The translations under genes and the position numbers were made by a program. A stretch of DNA of 64,000 bases from an uncultured Flavobacteriaceae bacterium (GTDB taxonomy: Bacteria > Bacteroidota > Bacteroidia > Flavobacteriales > Flavobacteriaceae): the NCBI GenBank assembly GCA_947494825.1, contig CANLWN010000006.1:327271-391270 (forward strand), in the 5' to 3' direction. Below the pieces are notes generated by a model, which saw only the letters and a program-made list of their open reading frames with translations, was not told the origin of the DNA and did no database searches. Positions 27,643 through 37,114 of this stretch are shown piece after piece (position 1 is the first letter of the stretch; each line of letters begins with the position of its first letter).

Positions 27643-29493
27643 CTAGTTTGTCTCGGTATAAAAAATCTCCAGTTGTAGTTTCATATCTTCTTCGCCAGGG
27701 GCCACATTGCTGCCAAAAAGCACAGTGCCCAAAGGGTTGATGGTAGACATAATCGGAATGTTGCTCTCCTCCCCATTCTCCAACATTGCCCCTGCAGCGG
27801 AAATGACATTAATATTGGAGGTAAGTGCAAGGCCCAAGATCGCATTGGTGGAATCCCTAACAATCAGGTTGTTGATATGGTCCGTGATACGAACCGTATA
27901 CTTAACACCCTGCCCATTGGATTCTTCCAAAATACCATCGTAATCGGGAAACGAGTTCAAGGGATTGGGATCGGCAACATCGAATAAGGGATTGTAAAGG
28001 GGTACATTGGTCTCCGCATTGTAGAGATATAGTCTTGGAGGCTCTATTACCGTTCCCGGAGCGCTGTCCAAGGTGGTCCGATCTACATAAAACACAAGAT
28101 TTGCCTCATTGATGATCCAATTGTTGGCCTTGATCTCATTGATCGTTTCCCGTCCTAGATTTTCATCGAACAATTTTATTTCGGCAAAAGCACCGGCACC
28201 TCCTTTAATATAAAGTCGTGAGGCATTGGTCTCCGTGTCCAAATTATCCGTGATCGAAGCGGGGTATGCATCATTTATGAAGGTGTTCACCGCATTTCCT
28301 CCTAGGGCCCCGGTCTGTGTGTTCAGGGTCAACAAATTGAGCTGAAAGGTGCTCTCTACCTTTTCTGTGGTATCATCTGCCGTATCATCCGTCCCATTGG
28401 TATCCACCCGATCGTAATCATAAACGATGTCTATGGTTACGGCATCCGCCGTCAGATCCAGTCCCAACAGAACATCTCCCGAAGTAATTGCCAGATGAAT
28501 CCCCCTAAAGAACTCCGCAAAATTGGCCTGGCTCAACAACTCGGATTGCCCTTCTTTGTCCAGCACATTGGTCTGAAAAAAGGCAGGGTCTAACGGTACT
28601 CGTATCCCAGGAGCAAGTCGGCTTTCCACGGAACCTATTTCGTTTACTTCCGTATCTGGGTCATCTTCTTCTACCAAAAATAAGAACTCCTCATTGCTAA
28701 TGGTCACCTCCCCATCAAAGAGCACATCGGAAACGAAGGTGGGCGAGAACTCTTGGGTAGAAAAATATTCCTGCGATTCCTCAAAATTGGTATTGGGGTC
28801 CAGATCGCGTAAAAAGAAGGTAGAACGTGCCACCCGTAGATTAAAGGGCATCTCCCGGTTGCCATAAATGCTATCGAGGTCGAATCGTCTTGGAAACCGC
28901 TGGCCCAAGGTAGATTCATCCTCATCATCGGTAATTCCGTCCCCGTCGGTATCGGTATTCAGTGGATCCGTGCCATCAATAGCTTCTTGGGAATCGGTAA
29001 GGCCATCCCCATCGCTATCGCTATTGGCGTCCAAAGGGTCAGCATCAAATTCATCATCCACGCCGTCCCCGTCCCTATCGGAACTATTGGTTTCAAAAGG
29101 TATGTATAAAAAAACTTCTTTTACTGTCTCATTTTCCCGTATAGTGCTATCATCGTCGTCCGTATCGGAATCATCCTCCACCTGTTGCGTAGATAACCCA
29201 AAAGTCGGGTTGGCTGCAGACAGTTGCACTTGGGCAGTGATCTGCGCTTCCGTATTCCCATAGACGGGATCATTGAAGTGCCCCAATTGATACAGTGGCA
29301 ATCTATTGGTCTGCACGGCCTGGATTCCTTTGTTGTAGGCAAAAACGTCAAAAACGGCACGGTCTGTCACAAAAGGCTCCCCTCCAATTACACCTTCGCC
29401 CACGGAGGTAAGCTCCTCCTCACAAGAAAACAAGACCATGATAAGAAGGGTTCCTGCCAGTGCAGGGAGCTTTATTCTATTCAAAAAACTCAT
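27643..29493 (-). CDS. DUF4270 lipoprotein with an inserted calcium-repeat segment
   Basis: 616 residues. Lipoprotein signal ([10 protein letters not shown], Cys 24), then the DUF4270 pattern ([35 protein letters not shown]). At about residues 138-193 there is an Asp-rich insert of thrombospondin-type-3-like repeats ([48 protein letters not shown]), which normally bind calcium. Function is unknown; DUF4270 genes commonly sit beside glgA and panC in flavobacteria, as here. It follows the glycogen synthase gene by 5 bases. Confidence 0.85.
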   Translation of the reverse strand: MSFLNRIKLPALAGTLLIMVLFSCEEELTSVGEGVIGGEPFVTDRAVFDVFAYNKGIQAVQTNRLPLYQLGHFNDPVYGNTEAQITAQVQLSAANPTFGLSTQQVEDDSDTDDDDSTIRENETVKEVFLYIPFETNSSDRDGDGVDDEFDADPLDANSDSDGDGLTDSQEAIDGTDPLNTDTDGDGITDDEDESTLGQRFPRRFDLDSIYGNREMPFNLRVARSTFFLRDLDPNTNFEESQEYFSTQEFSPTFVSDVLFDGEVTISNEEFLFLVEEDDPDTEVNEIGSVESRLAPGIRVPLDPAFFQTNVLDKEGQSELLSQANFAEFFRGIHLAITSGDVLLGLDLTADAVTIDIVYDYDRVDTNGTDDTADDTTEKVESTFQLNLLTLNTQTGALGGNAVNTFINDAYPASITDNLDTETNASRLYIKGGAGAFAEIKLFDENLGRETINEIKANNWIINEANLVFYVDRTTLDSAPGTVIEPPRLYLYNAETNVPLYNPLFDVADPNPLNSFPDYDGILEESNGQGVKYTVRITDHINNLIVRDSTNAILGLALTSNINVISAAGAMLENGEESNIPIMSTINPLGTVLFGSNVAPGEEDMKLQLEIFYTETN

Positions 29494-29498
29494 GAAAA

Positions 29499-30308
29499 TT
29501 ATTTTAAGACTTCGGTGTTATAAAAATTCGCATAGGCTTCCTCAAATTCTTGTATGGAAACATATGGCAACACAGGTTTTTGGAGGTTGGAAATATATTG
29601 TTGTAACTCTTCCGGAATTTCTTCCGCCGCTAAAATAACAGCATCGGAAAAATCTACCGCGACTTTTAACAAATTATTATAGTCAGGGCTCTGCAGTACG
29701 TTTATCTGTTCTTCCGCAATCCCGTCAAAAGCGATTTTTTTATGTAATTCGGCATCCAATTCGCCGTCAAAGCCACTTCCGTAAACAGAGGTAACTATTT
29801 TGCTGTCCGCAAACAAGGGTTCATCTGCATAATATTGTTTTAGATAAAGCGGGACCAAAGAAGCCATCCAGCCATGTACATGGATGATGTCCGGTGACCA
29901 GTTTAATTTTTTAACCGTTTCCACCACCCCTTTTGCAAAGAAAATGGCCCGTTCGTCGTTGTCCGGAAACAAAGCACCTTCCTCATTGGTAAAGGTCGCC
30001 TTGCGTTTAAAATACTCTTCGTTATCTATAAAATAGACCTGGATCCGTTCCTTTGGTATAGAAGCCACTTTTATAATCAAGGGCATGTCCATATCGTTGA
30101 TTACCAGATTCATCCCCGATAACCTGATCACTTCATGGAGTTGGTGCCTCCTTTCATTGATATTCCCAAATCTGGGCATAAATATCCTTATCTGGCCCCC
30201 ATTGCTGTTGACCATTCTTGGTGCTTCGTAAGACATTAAGGAAACTTCGTTCTCTGGCAGGTAGGGTACTAATTCTGAAGATACAAACAATATCTTTTTA
30301 CCATTCAT
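29499..30308 (-). CDS. Glycogen/starch synthase-like protein (GT5 N-domain only)
   Basis: 269 residues, about half of a standard GlgA (around 480). It holds the starch-synthase catalytic N-domain ([60 protein letters not shown]) and stops before the second Rossmann domain of a GT-B enzyme. The short form seems usual for this locus in flavobacteria rather than a local deletion, because the frame ends cleanly and the next gene follows 5 bases later. Enzyme activity is uncertain. It is divergent from panC. Confidence 0.82.
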   Translation of the reverse strand: MNGKKILFVSSELVPYLPENEVSLMSYEAPRMVNSNGGQIRIFMPRFGNINERRHQLHEVIRLSGMNLVINDMDMPLIIKVASIPKERIQVYFIDNEEYFKRKATFTNEEGALFPDNDERAIFFAKGVVETVKKLNWSPDIIHVHGWMASLVPLYLKQYYADEPLFADSKIVTSVYGSGFDGELDAELHKKIAFDGIAEEQINVLQSPDYNNLLKVAVDFSDAVILAAEEIPEELQQYISNLQKPVLPYVSIQEFEEAYANFYNTEVLK

Positions 30309-30344
30309 AAAGACTTTATTTTATTTATCGCGGAAACGTAGCTG

Positions 30345-30352
30345 CAAAATTA
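30345..30352 (-). promoter_or_regulatory. -7 box TAATTTTG before the glycogen synthase gene
   Basis: Exact TAnnTTTG match on the minus strand, 36 bases before the ATG at 30308. It is back to back with the panC box at 30384. Confidence 0.55.
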
Positions 30353-30383
30353 CAAAAATTATGCAGATTAGCTGTAATTATAG

Positions 30384-30391
30384 TAAGTTTG
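30384..30391 (+). promoter_or_regulatory. -7 box TAAGTTTG before panC
   Basis: Exact TAnnTTTG match, 18 bases before the ATG at 30410. An in-frame TTG at 30389 lies inside it and is rejected as start. Confidence 0.55.
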
Positions 30392-30409
30392 CTCGCTTTA
30401 AAAATTGTT

Positions 30410-31255
30410 ATGCCGGTATTCAGCACGAAAAGGAAACTAAATTCCCATCTTCGGTCAAACAGCACCAAAAACCATACCATTGGTCTGGTTCCAACTATGG
30501 GGGCATTGCACTCGGGGCATCTTTCCCTCGTTAAAAAGGCCATCTTGGAAAATGACCAAGTCGTGGTGAGTATTTTCGTGAACCCTACGCAGTTCAATAA
30601 TGAGGAAGATCTCTTAAAATACCCCAAGACCATGGCAAGTGATGTCGCGCAACTGGAGGCGATATCGGACAATATCCTGATTTTTGCTCCTTCCGTAAAA
30701 GAACTTTACCCGGAGGGTACACAATCCGAGACTTTTAATTTTAACGGCTTGGATATGTTGATGGAAGGGCGGTTCAGGGAAGGGCACTTTGACGGGGTAG
30801 GCACCGTGGTAGAGAAATTGTTGAAGGCCGTAGGTCCGGACAGGGCCTACTTTGGAGAAAAGGATTTTCAGCAACTGTTGATCATACAAAAGCTGGTGGC
30901 ACTGAAAGAAATCCCGGTGCAGATCATTGGCTGCCCCATCGTCAGGGAGCCGCACGGGCTGGCCATGAGTTCCAGAAATGAAAGACTGTCCACAGAAGCC
31001 CGCCAGGAGGCCGGTTTTATTTATCGGACGTTGTTGAAGGCAAAGGAAAGGTTCGCCAAAAAAAGCGCCTTTAAGGTAAAGGAATGGGTAACCCGTCAAT
31101 TTGAACAGAACCCTCGATTGACCTTGGAATACATTCAAATTGCGGACGCCACTACCCTAAGACCGTTAACGCGAAAACAAAAGGGCAAAAAATACCGAGC
31201 CTTTGTTGCCGTTTATGCCGAGGGCATACGGCTAATAGATAATATCGCATTGTAA
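30410..31255 (+). CDS. panC: Pantothenate synthetase
   Basis: 281 residues. It joins pantoate and beta-alanine with ATP. Family motifs: GLVPTMGALHSGHLSLVKKA (HIGH-type ATP site), IFVNPTQFNNEEDL, DRAYFGEKDFQQL, REPHGLAMSSRNERLS (KMSKS-like). panD, which supplies beta-alanine, follows after 17 bases. Confidence 0.97.
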   Translation: MPVFSTKRKLNSHLRSNSTKNHTIGLVPTMGALHSGHLSLVKKAILENDQVVVSIFVNPTQFNNEEDLLKYPKTMASDVAQLEAISDNILIFAPSVKELYPEGTQSETFNFNGLDMLMEGRFREGHFDGVGTVVEKLLKAVGPDRAYFGEKDFQQLLIIQKLVALKEIPVQIIGCPIVREPHGLAMSSRNERLSTEARQEAGFIYRTLLKAKERFAKKSAFKVKEWVTRQFEQNPRLTLEYIQIADATTLRPLTRKQKGKKYRAFVAVYAEGIRLIDNIAL

Positions 31256-31260
31256 TTGAT

Positions 31261-31268
31261 TAACTTTG
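31261..31268 (+). promoter_or_regulatory. -7 box TAACTTTG four bases before panD ATG
   Basis: Exact TAnnTTTG match separated from the ATG by TGCC only. This suggests panD has its own leaderless transcript besides any read-through from panC. Confidence 0.5.
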
Positions 31269-31272
31269 TGCC

Positions 31273-31623
31273 ATGCAAATAGAAGTACTAAAATCAAAGA
31301 TCCATCGCGTAAAGGTTACGGGTGCGGATTTAAATTATATAGGTAGCATTACCATTGATCAGGACCTAATGGATGCTGCAAACATTGTTCGGGGCGAAAA
31401 AGTACAAATCGTGAACAACAACAATGGGGAGCGTTTGGAAACCTATGCCATTCCAGGTCCCAGAGGTAGTGGTGAGCTTACCTTGAACGGTGCTGCGGCC
31501 AGGAAGGTGGCGGTAGGTGATGTGCTAATTCTTATCACCTATGCACAGATGGCCTTGGAAGAAGCTAAAAAATTCAATCCCGCTTTGGTATTCCCCAATG
31601 AGGAAAACAATCTTTTGAACTAA
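31273..31623 (+). CDS. panD: Aspartate 1-decarboxylase precursor
   Basis: 116 residues. It makes beta-alanine from aspartate for pantothenate. The protein cleaves itself between G24 and S25 ([10 protein letters not shown]) to form the pyruvoyl group. [15 protein letters not shown] and [11 protein letters not shown] complete the double-psi barrel. It lies between panC and a flippase-like gene, with only 2 bases to the latter. Confidence 0.97.
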   Translation: MQIEVLKSKIHRVKVTGADLNYIGSITIDQDLMDAANIVRGEKVQIVNNNNGERLETYAIPGPRGSGELTLNGAAARKVAVGDVLILITYAQMALEEAKKFNPALVFPNEENNLLN

Positions 31624-31625
31624 TT

Positions 31626-32591
31626 TTGAACGCCTCCTTAAAAAAGATCCTTAAAACAGTGATTCCCATAGGTTTGGGGGTTTTTCTGGTTTGGTATTCG
31701 TACACCATCACCTCTCCGGAAGACCGGCAACAAATCCTGCGGTATATTCGGGAGGCCGATATGTTTTGGGTAGGCCTTTCGGTAGGTATAGGAATCCTCA
31801 GCCATGTGTCGCGTGCCATACGCTGGAACTACTTATTGGCGCCCTTGGGCTACCGGCCCAAAATAAGCAATACCATTTTGATCATACTTTTGGCCTATTT
31901 TGCCAACTTGGGCATTCCCAGGTCTGGGGAGATACTCAGGGCCACTGCCTTGGCTACCTATGAAAAAGTGCCCTTTGAGAAGGGGTTTGGGACTATCGTC
32001 ACCGAGCGTGTCATCGATTTGCTCATGCTTATGCTGGTCATCGGCATCACGCTTTTTTTACAAACGGATATCATCCTGGAATTTTTCCAGGACCGGGGGT
32101 TTGATCTTAATGGCTTACTCTTATTGGCCGGAGCAGGCATCTTAGGGGCGCTGTTGTTTCTGGTTTTTGTGCGCAGATCCAATTCAAATCTTGCCCTTAA
32201 ATTGAAGGCCTTCGTAAAAGGCCTCCTGGATGGTGTTTTCAGCGTTTTTAAAATAAAAAATAAATGGGGGTTCATTTTGCATACCCTGTTTATCTGGTCT
32301 GCCTATATTGCCATGTTCTGGGTGATAAAATTTACGGTGCCCGAAACCATGGACCTTAGCTTGGGCGAACTCCTGGTCGCCTTTGTAGCCGGGGCCTTCG
32401 CCATGACCGCTACCAATGGGGGCATAGGGCTCTACCCCATTGCCGTGAGCGGGTCCCTTGCCATTTTTGGAATAAGCGCGGTATCCGGGGACGCCTTTGG
32501 CTGGATTATGTGGATCGCCCAAACTTTAATGGTCGTTGTTTTTGGTGCAATATCTTTTCTGGTCTTACCGTTATTGAACAGAAACCGGTAG
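31626..32591 (+). CDS. Lysylphosphatidylglycerol synthase TM-region/flippase family protein
   Basis: 321 residues with about 8 membrane helices. The family signature is clear: ISHVSRAIRWNYLLAPLGY, ILLAYFANLGIPRSGEILRA, IVTERVIDLLMLML, GGIGLYPIAVSGSLAIFG. It is the membrane domain of MprF-like proteins without the aminoacyl-transferase part, so it may move a lipid between leaflets; the substrate is unknown. The start is TTG, two bases after panD. Confidence 0.88.
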   Translation: MNASLKKILKTVIPIGLGVFLVWYSYTITSPEDRQQILRYIREADMFWVGLSVGIGILSHVSRAIRWNYLLAPLGYRPKISNTILIILLAYFANLGIPRSGEILRATALATYEKVPFEKGFGTIVTERVIDLLMLMLVIGITLFLQTDIILEFFQDRGFDLNGLLLLAGAGILGALLFLVFVRRSNSNLALKLKAFVKGLLDGVFSVFKIKNKWGFILHTLFIWSAYIAMFWVIKFTVPETMDLSLGELLVAFVAGAFAMTATNGGIGLYPIAVSGSLAIFGISAVSGDAFGWIMWIAQTLMVVVFGAISFLVLPLLNRNR

Positions 32592-32614
32592 TGTTCCACA
32601 CCAAAAAACAGCTT

Positions 32615-33757
32615 ATGAGATCTTTGTTGACCCTTCTAGCATGTATCATGTCCTTGGGATTGAGTGCCCAGGTGACCCAGGAAATCTTTGAATCCTTTAA
32701 GCTTCAGGAAAGAAGGGATGTTTCCTATTATTTTCCGGAAGATTATTCCGAGGAGAAAAAATACCCCTTGGTAGTCGTTTTGGACGGGGATTACTTATTT
32801 GATCAGGTAGTGGCCACCTCCAAGTTTTACAGTAAGTTTCAAGGAATGCCGGAAACCATCGTGGTAGGTATTCACCAGAGCAAGAACGATCTGCGACTGG
32901 AGGACTGCGATTACGAACCGGATACCGGGCTGCCCACGGAAAAAGGGAAGCTGTTTTTTGAGTTTCTGGGCATGGAGATCATTCCTTATTTGGAGACCAG
33001 TTATTCCGTGGCTCCCTTTAAAATGATCGTAGGATTTGATATTACCGCCAATTTTGGCAATTACTACCTATTCAAGGAGAAGTCGCTCTTTAACGCCTAT
33101 ATCAGTATTGCGCCGCTCCTGGCGCCGGAAATGGAGAGCAGGGTGCCGGCCAGACTCAGTGCCCTAGATCAGCAAATATTCTATCACCTCGTGGTAGGGG
33201 GCAACAACGACGATAACAAAAAGGCCACTTTACAGATGGATCGGGCCATTAAGGTCCTGGATAAAGAAAATCTAAACTACTATTTTGACGAATATCCATC
33301 GGCAAACGAGATATCCGTGGCCACTTACGGCATCGGCAAGGCCTGGGACAGGACTTTTGATATGTTCAGGCCCATCAGTCCAAAGGAATACCGGAAAAAC
33401 ATCTTGGCCTCCGAAGAGCCTGTATATGACTATTTGGAAAAAAAATACGCCAAACTCGAAGAACTGTTCGGGTTCCGAAAGCAAGTAGAACTGAACGATA
33501 TCATGGCCATTTATGCCGGCTGCCGGAAAAAAGACGATTTTGAGTCCTTGAAACCGCTGTCCGATCTCTGTAAGCGCGAATTTCCCGAGACGATGTTGGG
33601 CTTTTATTTTGAAGGGGAATATTACGAGGAAATGGGGGAGACCAAAAAAGCGCTGCGTACCTTTGAAAAAGCCTTTGGTATGGAGGAGATAGATTTCCTT
33701 ACCAAGGAAATGGCCTTGGACAAAATGGACGCCCTAAAGGCCGATTTTGGGTATTGA
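32615..33757 (+). CDS. Secreted esterase-like alpha/beta hydrolase fold protein with Asp at the nucleophile site
   Basis: 380 residues from the ATG at 32615, which gives a signal peptide (LLTLLACIMSLGLSAQ); the frame is open upstream over the end of the flippase gene. The fold resembles putative esterases (YPLVVVLDGDYLFDQVV, LFNAYISIAPLL). The nucleophile elbow, normally G-x-S-x-G, reads VGFDITANFGNYY, placing Asp 142 where serine is expected. After about residue 270 come helical, TPR-like segments (EYYEEMGETKKALRTFEKAF). Either it is not a serine esterase or it works with Asp. Confidence 0.78.
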   Translation: MRSLLTLLACIMSLGLSAQVTQEIFESFKLQERRDVSYYFPEDYSEEKKYPLVVVLDGDYLFDQVVATSKFYSKFQGMPETIVVGIHQSKNDLRLEDCDYEPDTGLPTEKGKLFFEFLGMEIIPYLETSYSVAPFKMIVGFDITANFGNYYLFKEKSLFNAYISIAPLLAPEMESRVPARLSALDQQIFYHLVVGGNNDDNKKATLQMDRAIKVLDKENLNYYFDEYPSANEISVATYGIGKAWDRTFDMFRPISPKEYRKNILASEEPVYDYLEKKYAKLEELFGFRKQVELNDIMAIYAGCRKKDDFESLKPLSDLCKREFPETMLGFYFEGEYYEEMGETKKALRTFEKAFGMEEIDFLTKEMALDKMDALKADFGY

Positions 33758-33828
33758 TTCCTTTCTATCCTTGAGATTCCCAGCCCTGGCATTTGATCAG
33801 CAGTATAGCTCCTGGGCTTAACTCCGGC

Positions 33829-34509
33829 CTAGTCACAAGGCTTGGCCTTCTCCCATTGCCTTCCACCACATCCACAGTTTTCATCTGGAAAGACCGGGTC
33901 GTAAGCGCCCTGCCATTTATCGTATTCGCAGATAAAATGTAACCGTCCATCGGCATCGATGAACGCGGCGCAACCTACCTTGGTGGCCAATTCAAATACC
34001 ATTTGGGTATAATGGGCCCCGCCCCTATTGCACGATGGGGAATCCTGTTCCTCGGCCAACCATCCGGACACGTAACTATCATCAAAAAAATCCCAAGGTT
34101 GTCGCCAGTGCATATTCTCACCAATGGATTCAGGGCAGTCATCCACACAACCCGAAAATTCCCTGTATTTTTCCAATCGGTCCGCCATCGCGCTATGGGG
34201 ACCATCTGCTCCCGACGTCTCCGCCCACCATTGGGCCACGCATGCCAAATTATAGTCCCATTCCAAGGGGGGAAGACAATATTCTGCCCGTTTTTCATTA
34301 TGCAGGTCCAGTATTTCCGCGGCTATCGTGGCTGGTAATCTGTCATCCGCCTTTGGAAAGCTGGCGCAGTCTCCGGACAACGCTATCGGTGGATCGGGAT
34401 CCGGTGGGGCGTCCTTATCGGAACTGCAGGCTGTTATCGCCAAAATAAAAGCAAGAAATACAATTTTTGAGGTACGGGGCCAAAGCAAAATTCCATTGAT
34501 CATGATCAT
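33829..34509 (-). CDS. CAP/SCP (CAP superfamily) lipoprotein
   Basis: About 226 residues. Lipobox LAITACSSD, an acidic Pro-rich linker, then a CAP domain: ILDLHNEKRAEYCLPPLEWD, NLACVAQWWAETSG, SIGENMHW, and GGAHYTQMVFELATKVGCAA with the conserved His/Glu cavity. Several extra cysteines probably form disulfides. Such proteins are extracellular with unknown ligand. Earlier starts up to 34572 exist but spoil the signal; MIMINGIL (34509) or MINGIL (34503) are the likely starts. Confidence 0.85.
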   Translation of the reverse strand: MIMINGILLWPRTSKIVFLAFILAITACSSDKDAPPDPDPPIALSGDCASFPKADDRLPATIAAEILDLHNEKRAEYCLPPLEWDYNLACVAQWWAETSGADGPHSAMADRLEKYREFSGCVDDCPESIGENMHWRQPWDFFDDSYVSGWLAEEQDSPSCNRGGAHYTQMVFELATKVGCAAFIDADGRLHFICEYDKWQGAYDPVFPDENCGCGGRQWEKAKPCD

Positions 34510-34620
34510 ATGTGTTAAAAGATGCCCCAAAGAAGAAACGTGCATGGGGCAGTACTTATTGTTCCAAAACACCGGCGATAGCTTTTGAAGTTTTTCGGTC
34601 CCTTTTTTTAAACTTTATTC

Positions 34621-34628
34621 TATCTTTA
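34621..34628 (+). promoter_or_regulatory. Variant -7 box TATCTTTA before radA
   Basis: One base off TAnnTTTG, 21 bases before the radA ATG at 34650. The same TATCTTTA variant occurs upstream of several other rightward genes (about 52476, 54003 and 54670). Confidence 0.4.
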
Positions 34629-34649
34629 GACGCAAGCTTAAACCTAGAA

Positions 34650-36011
34650 ATGGCCAAGACCAAAACAGCTTTTTTCTGCCAGCACTGCGGTACGCAGTAC
34701 GCCAAATGGGTGGGACAATGTACTGCCTGCAAACAATGGAATACCGTGGTGGAGGAAGTTATCCAAAAAGAGGAAAAAACCGCCTGGAAAACCAGTGCCA
34801 ATGGTTCAAAAAAGACGGTTAAATCCCTTAGGGTCCATGAGATAAGCACAGCCACGGAAACACGCCTTGACCTTCATGACAAAGAGTTTAACAGGGTCTT
34901 GGGCGGTGGCCTTGTGCCCGGTTCCCTGGTGCTTTTGGGCGGGGAACCCGGAATTGGCAAAAGTACGCTCTTGCTGCAGATTGCGCTAAAACTTCCATAC
35001 AAGACCCTGTATGTGTCCGGAGAGGAAAGCCAAAAACAAATTAAGATGAGGGCCGATAGGGTACATCCCGGTAGCGAATCCTGTTATGTCCTCACCGAGA
35101 CCAAGACCCAACATATTTTTCAGCAGATCCAGGCCGTGGCCCCGGACATTGTGGTTATCGATTCCATCCAGACCCTGCATTCGGATTATATTGAGTCTGC
35201 CGCCGGTAGCATCTCACAAATACGTGAATGTACCGCCGAACTTATCAAATTTGCCAAAGAGACCAATATCCCGGTTATTCTAATCGGGCATATCACCAAG
35301 GATGGTACCATTGCCGGACCCAAGATTCTGGAACATATGGTAGATACGGTCTTGCAGTTCGAAGGTGATCGCAACTATGTATACCGCATTCTACGTGCCT
35401 TGAAAAACCGTTTTGGCTCCACAGCCGAACTGGGTATCTACGAAATGCAGGGAAGCGGGCTTCGGGAGGTGAACAACCCTTCTGAAATTTTAATATCAAA
35501 GAACGATGGGGACCTCAGCGGTACCGCCATAGCTGCTACAGTAGAAGGCATGCGCCCCTTGATGATAGAGATCCAAGCGCTGGTAAGCACCGCGGTATAC
35601 GGCACGCCCCAAAGAACCACAACGGGCTATAATGCAAAACGTTTGAACATGTTGCTGGCGGTGCTCGAAAAAAGAGCGGGATTTAAACTGGGAGCCAAGG
35701 ACGTGTTTCTAAATATTACCGGCGGCATCTCGGTAGATGATCCGGCCATTGATCTGGCGGTCATTGGTGCCATACTTTCAAGCACTGCGGATATCCCTGT
35801 TGAGAAAGGGGTATGCTTTGCGGCAGAGGTGGGACTCGCTGGGGAGATACGCCCGGTGCAACGGGTAGATCAACGCATCCTGGAGGCCGAGAAATTGGGT
35901 TTTACCGCCATTTTTGTGTCCAAAAACAATAAAATTGCCCTAAAAAACCCAAAAATAGAAATCCGATTGGCCTCAAAGATAGAGGATGTGGTACGGGCAT
36001 TGTTCGGCTAA
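34650..36011 (+). CDS. radA: DNA repair protein RadA
   Basis: 453 residues from the ATG at 34650. Zinc finger C10, C13, C24, C27 (FFCQHCG, QCTACKQW). RecA-like ATPase with Walker A at 98-106 (GEPGIGKST), the RadA-specific KNRFG (RALKNRFGSTAELG), and a Lon-protease-like C-terminal domain (FLNITGGISVDDPAIDLAV). It promotes branch migration in recombination. The frame is open to 34512, but the -7-like box at 34621 and the zinc-finger spacing support the shorter protein. Confidence 0.96.
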   Translation: MAKTKTAFFCQHCGTQYAKWVGQCTACKQWNTVVEEVIQKEEKTAWKTSANGSKKTVKSLRVHEISTATETRLDLHDKEFNRVLGGGLVPGSLVLLGGEPGIGKSTLLLQIALKLPYKTLYVSGEESQKQIKMRADRVHPGSESCYVLTETKTQHIFQQIQAVAPDIVVIDSIQTLHSDYIESAAGSISQIRECTAELIKFAKETNIPVILIGHITKDGTIAGPKILEHMVDTVLQFEGDRNYVYRILRALKNRFGSTAELGIYEMQGSGLREVNNPSEILISKNDGDLSGTAIAATVEGMRPLMIEIQALVSTAVYGTPQRTTTGYNAKRLNMLLAVLEKRAGFKLGAKDVFLNITGGISVDDPAIDLAVIGAILSSTADIPVEKGVCFAAEVGLAGEIRPVQRVDQRILEAEKLGFTAIFVSKNNKIALKNPKIEIRLASKIEDVVRALFG

Positions 36012-36058
36012 GATCAACAATAATCCCTAACTTTATGGGATATCCAATACAGCTAAAC

Positions 36059-37114
36059 ATGAGACACCTATTTCCCTTCGCCCTCTTTTTTCTATGCCTT
36101 ATAGCCTGCAAACAACAGCCTGCATCAAAGGCGGAAGAAACGAACACCACCACCACTGACTATTTTAGTTTTGCCGACCGGGACGACCAATACACGGGTG
36201 GAATCAAGATGATTCCCATAAGCACGGACAAAGGCACCTTTAAGGTTTGGACCAAAAGGGTCGGGAACAACCCTACAAAAAAAGTTCTCTTACTGCATGG
36301 AGGCCCCGGGATGACCCATGAACTTTACGAATGTGCCGATGGCTATTTCCCGGAAGCGGGCATTGAGTATATCTACTACGATCAGCTAGGTTCGTACTAC
36401 AGTGATCAACCAGATGACCTTTCCCTTTGGACCAAGGAACGTTTTGTAGAAGAGGTAGAGCAGGTACGGAAGGCCCTGAAATTGGACCCTTCCAATTTTT
36501 ACCTCCTAGGGCAATCCTGGGGAGGGATGCTGGCCATGGAGTATGCGCTAAAATATCAGGACAACCTCAAAGGACTGATCATCTCCAACATGATGAGCAG
36601 TATCCCGGAATACAATGCCTATGCACAGGAAGTCCTGGGGCCCCAATTGGATCCGGAGGTGTATACCGAAATACAGGCCATTGAGGCCAAGGAAGATTAT
36701 GAAAACCCGCGCTATGGGGAACTGTTGTTCACACACTACTATACGGAGCACGTGCTTCGCAGTCCGCCCGACCAATGGCCCGAAGCCGTAATGCGCAGCT
36801 TAAAGCACGCCAACAACCAAATTTATGTGCACATGCAGGGATATAGTGAATTTGGCATAACGGGCAACGCCACCCTAAAGGACTGGGATATCAAGGACAG
36901 GCTCAAGGAAATACGTGTTCCTACCCTGGTCATTGGGAGCAAATACGATACCATGGATCCCACACATATGGAATGGATGTCCAAACAGGTGCAGAACGGG
37001 ACCTATCTTTTTTGCCCCAATGGAAGCCATTTGTCCCAATATGATGATCAGGAAAATTACTTCAAAGGGGTTATCCAATTTATCGATGACGTGGATACGC
37101 ACTCAGTGGATTAG
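36059..37114 (+). CDS. Proline iminopeptidase-like alpha/beta hydrolase, lipoprotein
   Basis: 351 residues from the ATG at 36059, which begins a lipoprotein signal (FFLCLIACKQQ, Cys 17). The hydrolase shows LLLHGGPGMTHELYE (oxyanion HGGPG), the nucleophile Ser 153 in LGQSWGGMLAMEYA, and a late Asp/His pair (SKYDTMDP, PNGSHLSQYDD). The HGGPG form is that of prolyl aminopeptidases (S33). An ATG at 36035 is upstream of the signal and overlaps a TAACTTTA box. It ends 4 bases inside the convergent reductase gene. Confidence 0.88.
   Translation: MRHLFPFALFFLCLIACKQQPASKAEETNTTTTDYFSFADRDDQYTGGIKMIPISTDKGTFKVWTKRVGNNPTKKVLLLHGGPGMTHELYECADGYFPEAGIEYIYYDQLGSYYSDQPDDLSLWTKERFVEEVEQVRKALKLDPSNFYLLGQSWGGMLAMEYALKYQDNLKGLIISNMMSSIPEYNAYAQEVLGPQLDPEVYTEIQAIEAKEDYENPRYGELLFTHYYTEHVLRSPPDQWPEAVMRSLKHANNQIYVHMQGYSEFGITGNATLKDWDIKDRLKEIRVPTLVIGSKYDTMDPTHMEWMSKQVQNGTYLFCPNGSHLSQYDDQENYFKGVIQFIDDVDTHSVD

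Noticed and set aside
29499..30308. Frameshift or deletion in glgA
   Set aside because: The frame ends in the normal close spacing to the DUF4270 gene, and I see no second-domain remnants in any frame downstream.
32510..32614. Longer esterase-like protein starting inside the flippase gene
   Set aside because: The extra 35 residues overlap the flippase frame and precede a clean signal peptide at 32615.
34512..34649. Longer RadA N-terminus
   Set aside because: The zinc finger and family start fit MAKTKTAFFC at 34650, and a -7-like box lies at 34621 in between.
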